Assembly (NCBI RefSeq): GCF_003382565.3 | Contig: NZ_CP086253.1 | Span: 2,852,001 to 2,916,000, forward strand | DNA length: 64,000 bases | Reading direction: 5' to 3' | Source: Pectobacterium aquaticum | GTDB lineage: Bacteria; Pseudomonadota; Gammaproteobacteria; Enterobacterales; Enterobacteriaceae | In this document: piece by piece, positions 1 to 8,360 of the stretch | Layout: every line of letters begins with the position of its first letter | How positions within the stretch are numbered: the stretch's first letter is position 1 | Position numbers and translations under genes: made by a program | The notes under the pieces: model-generated | What the model was told of the DNA's origin: nothing | The model's database searches: none | The model's input: the letters and a program-made list of their open reading frames with translations, nothing else

Positions 1-515
1 TTCAGTACCACGCAGTTTCCTGCCGCCAGCGCCGGTGCCAGCTTCCACGACGCCATCATCAGCGGATAATTCCACGGGGCGATGGACGCCACCACACCAA
101 CCGGATCGCGCCGGATCATCGAGGTGTGCCCTTCGAGATACTCTCCCGCTGCCGAACCGCTCAGACAGCGTGCCGCACCGGCAAAAAAGCGAAATACATC
201 GGCGACCGCAGGCACTTCATCATTCAGCGCCGCATGGTAGGGCTTACCGCAGTTCAGCGATTCAAGCTCGGCAAACGTTTCGGCGTGTTCCTCAATGGCG
301 TCGGCAATCTGTAGCAGCAGCGTCGCGCGCGTTTTCGGCGTGGTTTGTCCCCAGTGTGCAAAGGCGGACTCCGCAGCCAGCACGGCTGCATCAACCTGGT
401 GCAAATCGGCCTGCGCAATGGCGGCAATTTGCTCTCCTGTGGCAGGATTAAATACCGCTAACGCCTCGCCTTTCCCCGCGACCAGCTTGCCTTCTATGAG
501 TAATTTATCGTGCAT
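1..515 (-). CDS. patD: Gamma-aminobutyraldehyde dehydrogenase, N-terminal part (runs off the window)
   Basis: This is the first ~171 residues of an NAD-dependent aldehyde dehydrogenase; the rest lies left of position 1. The visible protein has an ELESLNCGKP stretch, VFRFFAGAARC and IAPWNYPLMMASWKLAPALA, the Rossmann-side motif of the superfamily. It resembles E. coli PatD (YdcW), which oxidises 4-aminobutyraldehyde to GABA in putrescine breakdown. The ATG at 515 (MHDKLLIEG) aligns with the E. coli start and follows an AAGGAAA ribosome site. The other ATG, at 519, hits a stop after four codons. The catalytic Cys and Glu lie outside the window. The family assignment is strong; the exact substrate is inferred from similarity. 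Confidence 0.85.
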   Translation of the reverse strand, partial: MHDKLLIEGKLVAGKGEALAVFNPATGEQIAAIAQADLHQVDAAVLAAESAFAHWGQTTPKTRATLLLQIADAIEEHAETFAELESLNCGKPYHAALNDEVPAVADVFRFFAGAARCLSGSAAGEYLEGHTSMIRRDPVGVVASIAPWNYPLMMASWKLAPALAAGNCVVL

Positions 516-642
516 ACATTTTCCTTACAGAGAGAAAACCATCTTGTTTTTCATCACTATCTGCAAAATGTCTGTGCAAAAAACCTGCCACGTTGCGCTT
601 ACCTGTCGCTCTGTTCTGCAACCTGCGGCATTACACATTACA

Positions 643-804
643 CTAAGGCGCGTTGCCCGACCCTTTCTGCGTCTGCGTGGCGGCCTGTCTGGCTTCCTCC
701 GCCAGCGCTTCAATCTCTTCTTCCGTCAACTGCTCTGATGCCTCATGCACCTTTGCCAGCCCTTCGCTGACCGTCACCTCTTTGGGATCGTCCTTCGTCG
801 CCAT
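643..804 (-). CDS. Small acidic protein of unknown function (53 aa)
   Basis: This is a 53-codon reading frame, very acidic in its middle (LTEEEIEALAEEARQAA) and probably one long helix. It has no cysteine, signal peptide or membrane segment. The ATG at 804 follows GAGAGGA at good spacing; an in-frame ATG at 810 sits too close to that site. It precedes patD in the same direction with a ~130-bp gap. A perfect Fur motif lies about 110 bp upstream of its start. I do not recognise the family. Codon use looks genuine and the ribosome site is good, so I regard it as a real gene of unknown role. Confidence 0.6.
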   Translation of the reverse strand: MATKDDPKEVTVSEGLAKVHEASEQLTEEEIEALAEEARQAATQTQKGSGNAP

Positions 805-911
805 CGTCATTCCTCTCAATTAAATAATACGTCAACAACGATAAGTGTAGTCGACGGCGAGAATCCGCCAATCTGAAGAAGAGTTAACGCTGCTTTCCGG
901 TTTGTCATATA

Positions 912-926
912 TGATAATAATTATCA
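912..926. promoter_or_regulatory. Perfect 7-1-7 Fur box
   Basis: TGATAATAATTATCA is an exact match to the palindromic Fur core TGATAAT-N-ATTATCA. It could control the 53-aa gene leftwards (start at 804) or a lost gene rightwards, where only a signal-peptide-like stub remains at 976-1017. Confidence 0.65.
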
Positions 927-1568
927 ATTACATTAGATTTATGAACGATTATCCTCCTGAAATCCAACAGCATGCATGACGCAGTGGAAAATCGCCGCCT
1001 TGCTGCTACTGGGGTAAGGAAAATAACTGACATCCATATATTCTAAAAAACTTATAAAAATTTCATATTAATAACCAATCACACTATAAAGAGTCTCCCT
1101 CTTCGCATCCAATGTAAAAATAGCAGAAAGACAGTCAGCTATATTCCCGACGTGAATAGCGATGTCGCGGCAGCCATTTTTATTTTTCGGCACTTATCAA
1201 GTGGTCTGACGTTGACTTCATTACCAAAAAGGGATTCATTTTATTATTTTTTAAACTAATCATTTAAAAACAATACAATATGCAAAAATACCTCGTTGGA
1301 GGTAGAAAAAGAGACGTTAGGATATGGTTTTTTGCGATTAACGTTAACGAGAACAAAAAGTAAAAGAACATAAAGCACAACAAAATAAGAACAAGAATTT
1401 AATCAGTTTTGAAAATCGCCTGTCATTCATTAACAACCACATCAAGAAGCACACCTTCAAATTATTAATAAATTAAATTTACACTTAAAAAACTAAATAA
1501 ACCAAAAGGCGCAATTATTGCGAGCGAGATCTTTTATTTTCAGGAAATAGCGCAAAGATAAAAATTAA

Positions 1569-1582
1569 TAGATTTAGATCAA
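1569..1582 (+). promoter_or_regulatory. FNR-type site upstream of dcuB
   Basis: TAGATTTAGATCAA matches the FNR consensus TTGAT-N4-ATCAA at nine of ten conserved positions. It lies 104 bp before the dcuB start. E. coli dcuB is FNR-activated under anaerobiosis, so the site fits the gene. No promoter hexamers were assigned. Confidence 0.55.
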
Positions 1583-1685
1583 GAAAACAAATAACAACCC
1601 GTCCATATAGTAGCCGTAGTAAAAACTCACTTATTTTAATTCTAACTAATCAATTCATCTTATAAAGCAATGCAATGGGGCTACT

Positions 1686-3026
1686 ATGGACTTCATCATT
1701 CAATTAGTCATTGTCCTAATCTGCCTTTTTTACGGGGCAAGAAAAGGCGGGATCGCGCTGGGTTTATTAGGCGGGATTGGACTTGTTATTCTGGTCTTTA
1801 TTTTTAAACTACAACCGGGTAAACCGCCCGTTGACGTCATGCTGGTCATCATTGCCGTGGTGGCTGCGTCGGCAACGCTTCAGGCATCGGGCGGGCTGGA
1901 TGTGATGCTGCAAATCGCAGAGCGTATGCTGCGGCGTAACCCGAAATACGTTTCGATTATCGCGCCGTTCGTCACCTGTATTCTGACTATCCTGTGCGGT
2001 ACCGGCCATGTGGTGTATACCATTCTGCCGATTATTTATGATGTCGCTATCAAGAATAATATCCGTCCTGAAAGACCGATGGCCGCCAGCTCGATCGGCG
2101 CTCAGATGGGGATTATCGCCAGTCCGGTCTCTGTTGCGGTGGTGTCGCTGGTTGCCATGTTGGCTAATTTCACCTTCCAGGGTAAACATCTGGGATTTCT
2201 CGATCTGCTGTCGATTACTATTCCCTCTACCCTGCTGGGTATTCTGGCAATTGGGATTTTCAGTTGGTTCCGCGGCAAGGATCTGGACAAAGATGAAGAC
2301 TTTCAGGCATTCATCGCCGATCCAGAAAACAAACAGTATGTATATGGCGATACCGCCACGCTGCTCGACAGAAAACTGCCGCGCAGTAACTGGATCGCCA
2401 TGTGGATCTTTCTGGCAACCATCGCGGCGGTAGCGATTCTGGGTGCCGTTGAAGAGCTGCGTCCAGTCTTTGCCGGTAAGCCGCTGTCGATGGTGCTGGT
2501 CATCCAGATGTTTATGCTGCTTTCCGGTGCCATCATCATTATCGCGACCAAAACCAATCCATCATCAATCTCGAAGAATGAAGTGTTCCGTTCGGGGATG
2601 ATTGCCATCGTCGCGGTATACGGTATCGCCTGGATGGCGGAAACCATGTTCGGCGCGCATCTGGAAGAGATCAAAAGCACACTCGGCTCAATGGTGAAGG
2701 TCTACCCGTGGGCTTACGCCATTATCCTGCTGATTGTGTCCAAGTTCGTTAACTCGCAGGCAGCGGCGCTGGCGGCGATTGTGCCCGTTGCGCTAGCCAT
2801 CGGGGTGGATCCAGCGTATATCGTGGCGTCTGCACCAGCCTGTTATGGTTACTACATTCTGCCGACCTACCCAAGCGATCTAGCGGCTATCCAGTTTGAC
2901 CGTTCCGGTACCACTAAAATCGGTCGTTTCGTTATCAACCACAGCTTCATTCTGCCGGGCCTGATTGGCGTGAGCACATCCTGCGTCTTTGGGTGGGTGT
3001 TTGCCGCGATGTACGGCTTCCTGTAA
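1686..3026 (+). CDS. dcuB: Anaerobic C4-dicarboxylate antiporter DcuB
   Basis: A 446-residue inner-membrane protein, exactly the length of E. coli DcuB and nearly identical to it as I recall it. Examples are the N-terminal LICLFYGARKGGIALGLLGG, the central PERPMAASSIGAQMGIIASP and the C-terminal YILPTYPSDLAAIQFDRSGT. It exchanges external fumarate, malate or aspartate for internal succinate during fumarate respiration. The ATG at 1686 gives the family's usual N-terminus, though the ribosome site is weak. It stands alone, with an FNR-like box upstream and a strong terminator downstream shared with the convergent gltP. Confidence 0.93.
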   Translation: MDFIIQLVIVLICLFYGARKGGIALGLLGGIGLVILVFIFKLQPGKPPVDVMLVIIAVVAASATLQASGGLDVMLQIAERMLRRNPKYVSIIAPFVTCILTILCGTGHVVYTILPIIYDVAIKNNIRPERPMAASSIGAQMGIIASPVSVAVVSLVAMLANFTFQGKHLGFLDLLSITIPSTLLGILAIGIFSWFRGKDLDKDEDFQAFIADPENKQYVYGDTATLLDRKLPRSNWIAMWIFLATIAAVAILGAVEELRPVFAGKPLSMVLVIQMFMLLSGAIIIIATKTNPSSISKNEVFRSGMIAIVAVYGIAWMAETMFGAHLEEIKSTLGSMVKVYPWAYAIILLIVSKFVNSQAAALAAIVPVALAIGVDPAYIVASAPACYGYYILPTYPSDLAAIQFDRSGTTKIGRFVINHSFILPGLIGVSTSCVFGWVFAAMYGFL

Positions 3027-3090
3027 GTCATTATCTGCATTCAACCGCTCAGCAGAACGTGGCGGTAGATGCCAAAGTAAGAAAAAGAAA

Positions 3091-3125
3091 CGGGCGCATT
3101 GATGATTCAATGCGCCCGCTTTCAT
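3091..3125. terminator. Bidirectional terminator between dcuB and gltP
   Basis: A perfect 12-bp stem (CGGGCGCATTGA with its complement, loop TGAT) spans 3091-3118. On the minus strand it is followed by a T-rich run (TTTCTTTTTC) and on the plus strand by CTTTCATT, so it serves both converging genes. Confidence 0.85.
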
Positions 3126-3151
3126 TATCGCTATTTACATTATGACGAGGA

Positions 3152-4468
3152 TTATCCCCGCTGGGCTGGCTGCGTGCTTATCCCCTTGAGCTCACGTTCG
3201 TAGGCCTGCGCTTTTTTCTCATCGAACTGGTGCTCCCACTTGGCGATGACCAACACTGCCAGCGCATTTCCTACCACGTTCAGCGCGGTACGCGCCATGT
3301 CTAGGATACGATCAACGCCCGCAATAAACGCCAGACCTTCCAACGGAATACCGACGCTGCCCAGCGTCGCCAGCAGTACGACAAACGACACGCCCGGTAC
3401 ACCGGCAATGCCTTTGGACGTCAGCATTAGCGTCAACACCAGTACGATTTCCTGCCCAATCGACAGCTCGATGCCGTAGAGCTGTGCGATGAAGATCGCC
3501 GCAATACTTTGGTACAGCGTAGAGCCATCGAGGTTAAAGGAGTAACCGGTCGGCACCACGAAGCTGGTGATCGACTTCGGTGCACCATAGGCTTCCATTT
3601 TTTCAATGATGCGCGGCAACACGGTTTCGGAACTGGCAGTGGAGTACGCGAGGATCAACTCGTCCTTCAGGATACGGATCAAGAGGGTGATACGCAGCTT
3701 ACACAGGCGTGCGACGATACCGAGCACCACCAGCCCGAAGAAGAAAATCGCGGCATAAACCAGCATAACCAGCTTGGCTAACGGCCACAGCGACGCAAAA
3801 CCGAAGTTGGCAACCGTGACGGAAATCAGCGCAAACACCCCAATTGGCGCATAGCGCATGATCATGTGCGTCACCTTGAACATGGTTTCCGACACGCCGC
3901 GGAAGACGTTCAGCAGCGGTTCGCGGTGATCTTTCGGCAACGAAGATAGCCCCAGACCAAATAGCACCGAGAAGAAAATAATCGGCAGCATTTCACCGTG
4001 AGCCATCGCCGCGAAGATATTCGGCGGAATCAGCGACAGCACCGTCCCCACCAGACTGTGCGAACCGCTCTGCACCTGCTCGGTGGTCTTTTGATACTGC
4101 GAGATATCCACGGCGGTCAGCGTCGACATGTCAATGCCGTGGCCTGGCTGGAAGATGTTCGCCAGCGTGATGCCAAGGATAATCGCCACTGTCGTGATGA
4201 TTTCAAAATAGAGGATGGTTTTGAAGCCGATGCGTCCGAGCTTTTTGGCATCCCCTACGCCCGCAATCCCGACAATCAGCGTGGCGATCACAATCGGGAC
4301 AACAATCATTTTGATCAGGCGGATAAAGATGTCGCCCGCAGGGCTAAGAATATTGCTGATGAGCCACTGGCGGCTTTCTTGCTGTTCATGCAGCACGGCA
4401 CCGAGTGCAATACCCAGAACCAATGCGATAAGGATTTGCCAGGCAAGGCTGATTTTTTGTGTTTTCAT
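3152..4468 (-). CDS. gltP: Proton/glutamate-aspartate symporter GltP
   Basis: A 438-residue DAACS-family symporter of the inner membrane, close to E. coli GltP (437 aa). It has IIFFSVLFGLGLSSLP, the hairpin-loop motif AYSTASSETVLPR, the NLDGSTLYQ signature and GVPGVSFVVLLATL. It takes up L-glutamate and L-aspartate with protons. The reading frame is open further upstream to 4531, but the start is set at 4468 (MKTQKISLAWQ), which aligns with E. coli and has GGAAA upstream. Monocistronic, ending at the shared terminator with dcuB. Confidence 0.92.
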   Translation of the reverse strand: MKTQKISLAWQILIALVLGIALGAVLHEQQESRQWLISNILSPAGDIFIRLIKMIVVPIVIATLIVGIAGVGDAKKLGRIGFKTILYFEIITTVAIILGITLANIFQPGHGIDMSTLTAVDISQYQKTTEQVQSGSHSLVGTVLSLIPPNIFAAMAHGEMLPIIFFSVLFGLGLSSLPKDHREPLLNVFRGVSETMFKVTHMIMRYAPIGVFALISVTVANFGFASLWPLAKLVMLVYAAIFFFGLVVLGIVARLCKLRITLLIRILKDELILAYSTASSETVLPRIIEKMEAYGAPKSITSFVVPTGYSFNLDGSTLYQSIAAIFIAQLYGIELSIGQEIVLVLTLMLTSKGIAGVPGVSFVVLLATLGSVGIPLEGLAFIAGVDRILDMARTALNVVGNALAVLVIAKWEHQFDEKKAQAYERELKGISTQPAQRG

Positions 4469-4779
4469 CGTCATTTTCCGTTTTAAACTCCCCGCCATCA
4501 TAAACATGGCGCTAGCGCGACTCCGGCGCAATGCGAACCGAAAAAATCAACGTGGAGGTGACTGACTAGTGAGAAGGATGTCTGATGGATTAACCCGCCA
4601 TACCTCAAGCCGCTTATACGTTGTTCAAAACGCACACGTTTTGTCCTGCAACTCGCATTATTTAGGGTAAACTTGCTATTGTGACACCAAAATTGTTAGC
4701 ATAATTATTCAATAAAAACGCACAAGTATTTGTATCACCTAACAAAAATACAGACATAAGTTATTGTTATAATAGGGAT

Positions 4780-4957
4780 GTTACTATTCCGGCACGTTCA
4801 GATCAAGCAGATTATCGGCACGATAAACCCTATTTATGCTGAATCAAGTACAGAAAACGGCGGGTAACGCGATACAAAAAATCGCGACGAAATCGAAAGG
4901 TAAAGACCTGCCCAGAGGGAAAGAATCAGCCCGTAGTTTTACAGCTACGGGATTTTT
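4780..4957 (+). ncRNA. Candidate small RNA of about 180 nt
   Basis: An extended -10 promoter (TGTTATAAT, 4765-4773) predicts a start near 4780. A 7-bp stem-loop CCCGTAG/CTACGGG (4930-4951) followed by ATTTTTCAT forms an intrinsic terminator. No convincing coding frame lies between. I do not recognise a known sRNA family. This could also be the leader of a degraded gene. Confidence 0.35.
4930..4957 (+). terminator. Intrinsic terminator
   Basis: CCCGTAG, 8-nt loop, CTACGGG, then ATTTTTCAT. It ends the candidate sRNA transcript upstream of the accessory genes. Confidence 0.6.
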
Positions 4958-5107
4958 CATCATATCCTCCAACCGCTAAATTTTACTTATATAAGGATAT
5001 ATTGTCGCATTTTCTCAAAAAACAATATCTTCACACCATAATTAGTAGAATGAAAATCACTAGTCAAGCAAAAATATTGAAATATCGCCAATTATTCGGG
5101 TAAACTA

Positions 5108-5119
5108 CCTGTATACAGG
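5108..5119. promoter_or_regulatory. 12-bp perfect palindrome before the 231-aa gene
   Basis: CCTGTATACAGG is self-complementary and lies 32 bp before the start at 5151, where a repressor could act. The binding protein is unknown. It is not a LexA box, which needs eight bases between CTG half-sites. Confidence 0.35.
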
Positions 5120-5150
5120 GAGAGAAATAGCCTAATAAAAGGGATGTAAT

Positions 5151-5846
5151 ATGCAATTATCAGAATATTTAAAATACAAAATGGAATCTGAAAGAGTTCT
5201 TGCCACTCATCTGGACAGTATGGCAGATAAAATTAAAGATGATACAATAAAAATTGGTGATGATTTACACAGTGGTATAGAAAGAGCAACATGGTATTCA
5301 TCCTGTTTTATAGAAAAATATAATTCTGACTGTCAGCAACTAAAATCTGAAAATGAAAGAATGTATTTGGCTATTAAACAGATATACAAGAGAAAAGATG
5401 TAATAATAGATATGCTAATAGAGTATCTTAAAATACTTTTAAAAGATACTGAAGAAAGAGAGCAAGAATTAATAGCTAAAGCCATATTAGGCGTATCAGT
5501 TGCATCAGAGTTCGCAACAAGCCGAGCAGTAAAAATGTCAGTCGCTTATCTGCTTGCAAAGCATATTGCAACTTCGTTGAATTTTTCACTATCCATTCGC
5601 AGAACGATTAATAAATACTCGCTGATAGGGCTGAGTGCTCTCACATTTCATGGGAAAGTTCAGAAGGCGGCAATGTCTGCACGACACCTGCATGACGTAT
5701 GTCCGGAGCTATACTGGTCTCTCTATGCTATGCAGGTTGAGATGTTATACTTCGTATTTGAAGAGCGCCTGTCTCCCTACGTGCCCAAAAATCCCTATGA
5801 CAAGATCGATATCACAGAAGCAATAAACGGAATTCTAAAAAAATGA
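5151..5846 (+). CDS. Unknown 231-aa protein, possible T6SS-associated toxin
   Basis: I do not recognise the family with confidence. The first ~110 residues are charged and probably helical. A hydrophobic stretch follows (residues ~115-150, AILGVSVASEFA and AYLLAKHIATSLNF), then a helical C-terminal part with ALTFHGKVQKAAMSARHLHD and MQVEMLYFVFEERL. There is no signal peptide. The gene is AT-rich compared with its neighbours, which suggests transfer. It overlaps the next gene by ATGA and faces an hcp gene. A toxin with a hydrophobic core, a small membrane partner and a nearby Hcp would suit a membrane-acting effector/immunity pair. That is inference from context only. Confidence 0.55.
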   Translation: MQLSEYLKYKMESERVLATHLDSMADKIKDDTIKIGDDLHSGIERATWYSSCFIEKYNSDCQQLKSENERMYLAIKQIYKRKDVIIDMLIEYLKILLKDTEEREQELIAKAILGVSVASEFATSRAVKMSVAYLLAKHIATSLNFSLSIRRTINKYSLIGLSALTFHGKVQKAAMSARHLHDVCPELYWSLYAMQVEMLYFVFEERLSPYVPKNPYDKIDITEAINGILKK

Positions 5847-6040
5847 GCTTACAAAAAATAATTTCTTATGCCGTTAAAGAGTTTATTAACACCTATACCA
5901 CAATGGCATTAATGATTGTTTTGGGGGTTTTATTCTACGAATTCATCCCCGACCATTGGGGTAAGTTGACTATTCTTTCGATTGTTATTATTGTTTATGT
6001 AGACATAAAATTCTTTTCAAAAAAATCAGGCCGAAAATAA
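5843..6040 (+). CDS. Small two-helix membrane protein, possible immunity protein
   Basis: A 65-residue protein with two predicted transmembrane helices (residues ~17-34, TTMALMIVLGVLFYEF; and ~40-56, KLTILSIVIIVYVDI) and a basic C-terminus (KKSGRK). Its start overlaps the stop of the 231-aa gene by four bases (ATGA), which implies translational coupling. Small membrane proteins paired with membrane-active toxins often confer immunity, so that role is proposed but unproven. It ends in a terminator shared with the convergent hcp. Confidence 0.5.
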   Translation: MSLQKIISYAVKEFINTYTTMALMIVLGVLFYEFIPDHWGKLTILSIVIIVYVDIKFFSKKSGRK

Positions 6041-6055
6041 TTCGGCCTTTAATAT
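6028..6055. terminator. Bidirectional terminator
   Basis: AGGCCGAA / TTCGGCCT, 8-bp stem with loop AATAA, then TTAATATAATTTT. It overlaps the stop codon of the 65-aa gene and also serves hcp on the other strand. Confidence 0.65.
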
Positions 6056-6059
6056 AATT

Positions 6060-6539
6060 TTAGTAGGCTACATTCTGCCAAAGCATGTAAGCGCTTGTTC
6101 TTGCAATAACATGCTCCCATTCAATAGAAGCAAACTTGAATGATACGCTTTCCTGTGGCTGAACTTCATTATGTGTCAGTGAATTAGGGTAGAAAAAGCG
6201 AATGTTGCTGATAAGTGCATCCCGAAGCTTCATCTTAAAATAAAGTTCATTTCCACCAGACTGCGCCGTTCGGTAGAACGAAAAAATGCACTCCAGCTTT
6301 TCCTTATCATTAATTGCCTGAGCGAACAATGGCGTGGCTTTATCAATTGGCTTTCGGATTTCTACAGGAAGCATGGAAATATTCTCTTCCCGACTAATGT
6401 TGTTCACCAACTCATAAACAAAAATTTCATTCTCATGTGCCGATTGATACTTATTGCCAATAGAGTCCAGAGATGAACATCCTGCTGATATCAGTCCCTG
6501 TTTTTCCCCGGTAACGCTAAGATAAATAAGATTGGACAT
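6060..6539 (-). CDS. hcp: Orphan Hcp-family type VI secretion tube protein
   Basis: A 159-residue protein of the Hcp family, which forms hexameric rings stacked into the T6SS inner tube and carries cargo effectors. Family features are the N-terminal MSNLIYLSVTGEKQGLISAG, the EIFVYELVNNI strand, the LPVEIRKPIDKATPLFAQAI loop typical of enterobacterial Hcp, and a C-terminal WEHV. The start at 6539 follows GGAG at eight bases; an upstream in-frame ATG (6554) lacks a site. No other T6SS structural gene is in the window, so this is an orphan hcp of the kind that accompanies effector genes. It converges with the unknown 231-aa/65-aa pair. Confidence 0.85.
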   Translation of the reverse strand: MSNLIYLSVTGEKQGLISAGCSSLDSIGNKYQSAHENEIFVYELVNNISREENISMLPVEIRKPIDKATPLFAQAINDKEKLECIFSFYRTAQSGGNELYFKMKLRDALISNIRFFYPNSLTHNEVQPQESVSFKFASIEWEHVIARTSAYMLWQNVAY

Positions 6540-6690
6540 TATGTCTCCATACAAAGAAATTCCATTCTACGGTTCAGAGCCGTAGTTCCTATTGCATGGA
6601 TATAATACTCTCTCAGGTAAGGTTTTAAAACACACCCCCTAGCAGGATAGTTGTCACGACTTAACATTTAACCAGTTGGGGCGTTAAGGC

Positions 6691-7029
6691 TTGATTGTGC
6701 CGTGCTATAGTGAAAAACGTAAACAAGCGATCTTGAGTAAATTGCTGCCTCCTTTAAACATGACTATTGCTGAAGTGGCAAGAAGTGAAAGGATTGGCCT
6801 GCAAACGTTCTATAATTGGCGCGATAAAGCCAAACAAGAAGGTCGTCCTGTGCCCGGAAATAAATCCACCCCAGAGCATTGGTCGGCAGAAGCAAAGCTT
6901 GCCACCGTGATTGAAACGACGAGTTTAAATGAAGCTGAACTCAGCGAATATTGTCGTGAAAAAGACTTGTATGTCGAACAAGTAAAGACCCGCCCAGTCA
7001 GAAAAAATGCTGGCTGGGCATCGGGTTAG
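6691..7029 (+). pseudogene. Truncated IS3-like transposase orfA
   Basis: The first ~97 residues read as an orfA helix-turn-helix protein: MTIAEVARSERIGLQTFYNWRDKAKQ, then WSAEAKLATVIETTSLNEAELSEYC and EKDLYVEQV. After that the homology stops and the frame ends in unrelated sequence containing a GCCCAG/CTGGGC repeat. No orfB catalytic domain or terminal inverted repeats are visible. It is an IS remnant marking the edge of the accessory patch. The IS3 assignment is from motif memory; another family with a similar orfA is possible. Confidence 0.6.
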
Positions 7030-7045
7030 GAAACGGTTATGTCAT

Positions 7046-7999
7046 TCAGATTTGGTAATCAATCACCGCTTCATCGTTAGCCGAGAACACCTTATCTTTA
7101 ATGTCATCCAGCGACATTTCTGTATTACACAGCTGAATAAATTTCCAGGCATAGTTACGTTGTAACTGACCCTTTTTTAACCCCAGCCAGACCGTGTTCG
7201 CTTCAAACAAATGCTCGGCATTCAACCGTACCAGACCTTTGTCTCGCATCGGATCGAATGACATATCGGCCACAATCCCCACCCCGAGCCCCAGTTCGAC
7301 ATAGGTTTTAATCACATCCGAATCCTGCGCGCTCAGCGTAATATCCGGTGACATGCCCACAGCCTGAAACGCGCGATCCAGGCGCGAGCGACCGGTAATT
7401 CCCTGACGATAGGTAATCAGCGGCTCCGCATTCAGCATCTCCAGCGTAATAACCGGTTCCTGCGTCAGCGGATGGTGCTCCGGCACAATCACCGAATGGT
7501 GCCAGCGATAGTAGGAAAACGCCGCCAGCGAGGGAGCGTTAATCAACTGCTCACTGGCAATGCCGATATCGGCCTCACCGGAATGGAGCATCGCCACGAT
7601 TTCATCCGGCGTGCCCTGATTCAGCACCAGACGCACCTGCGGATACAGCGAGCGGAAGGCTTTAATCACCGGCGGCAGGCTGTAACGCGCCTGCGTATGC
7701 GTGGTCGCGATCACCAACTGACCGGTGTCGTTATTGGTGAAGACATTCGCCAGCCGCCGGATATTGCTGGCGTCATTCAGAATGCGCTCTGCCACCACCA
7801 GCAGCTCTTTTCCCGGTTCGGTCATGCCTAACAGGCGTTTGCCGCGACGGATGAAGATTTCAATCCCCAACTCTTCTTCTAGCTCGCGGATGTGGCGACT
7901 TACGCCGGATTGGGAGGTAAACAGCGTATTCGCCACCTCGGTCAGGTTGTAATTGCACCGTGCTGATTCACGAATAATCTTCAGTTGCTGAAAGTTCAC
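7046..7999 (-). CDS. cbl: LysR-type regulator Cbl (sulfate starvation)
   Basis: A 317-residue LTTR of the CysB/Cbl group. The N-terminal winged helix is the group's MNFQQLKIIRES with NLTEVANTLFTSQSGVSRHI. The effector domain has TTHTQARYSLPPVIKAF, ITYRQGITGRSRLD and AQDSDVIKTYVELGLGVGIV. The C-terminus ends IDYQI like E. coli Cbl. Cbl activates genes for using aliphatic sulfonates when sulfate is scarce, with adenosine phosphosulfate as the negative signal. The protein fits Cbl better than CysB. No sulfonate genes lie in this window, so its targets are elsewhere. Confidence 0.85.
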   Translation of the reverse strand: MNFQQLKIIRESARCNYNLTEVANTLFTSQSGVSRHIRELEEELGIEIFIRRGKRLLGMTEPGKELLVVAERILNDASNIRRLANVFTNNDTGQLVIATTHTQARYSLPPVIKAFRSLYPQVRLVLNQGTPDEIVAMLHSGEADIGIASEQLINAPSLAAFSYYRWHHSVIVPEHHPLTQEPVITLEMLNAEPLITYRQGITGRSRLDRAFQAVGMSPDITLSAQDSDVIKTYVELGLGVGIVADMSFDPMRDKGLVRLNAEHLFEANTVWLGLKKGQLQRNYAWKFIQLCNTEMSLDDIKDKVFSANDEAVIDYQI

Positions 8000-8360
8000 C
8001 TTTCACTCCCTTGTTCTTTATTACAGATAGCAATATTGATGCAAGTAATGAGAGCCAGAACAAATAAGCAAATGGAGTTGATTATATTTTTTTATACTAA
8101 CGGTATGTCTGTCGCGCAACCTTATCTAACAAGGAATAGATATAAATAGTAAAATCAAATAGTTAGATGAAGTCACTTTTGTTACGCACGCACCGTTAAT
8201 CAACCATTTCGCTATGATTTATGCCTTTCCGGTCTATTTATCTCCGCGCTTTTATTCCCTTTTTCCCGTATTTCTGCTCAGTCTAAATAGGACGCACGAC
8301 TTCAAGCTGACGTGCTATCACTGCTATGATGACGGTCAGAATCAGAGACAAGGTGGCAGC

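Larger units (their letters stand above)
805..1685. other. AT-rich intergenic region before dcuB
   Basis: About 880 bases without a full gene. It holds a Fur motif (912-926), a 13-codon stub that reads like the start of a signal peptide (976-1017: ATG, ACG, CAG, TGG, then Ile-Ala-Ala-Leu-Leu-Leu-Leu-Gly, stop), and an FNR-like box (1569-1582). The rest is AT-rich with no coding signal on either strand. Confidence 0.6.
4469..5150. other. Intergenic region with possible sRNA and palindrome
   Basis: About 680 bases at the left edge of an AT-rich accessory patch. It contains an extended -10 element (4765-4773) with a terminator about 160 bases later (candidate sRNA) and a perfect 12-bp palindrome CCTGTATACAGG at 5108-5119, just before the next gene. 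A 47-codon frame at 4836-4979 lacks a ribosome site and is probably not coding. Confidence 0.5.

Noticed and set aside
4836..4979. 47-codon frame as a small protein gene
   Set aside because: No ribosome site, and it runs through an intrinsic terminator.
5108..5119. CCTGTATACAGG as a LexA box
   Set aside because: LexA sites need CTG-N10-CAG; here the half-sites are too close.
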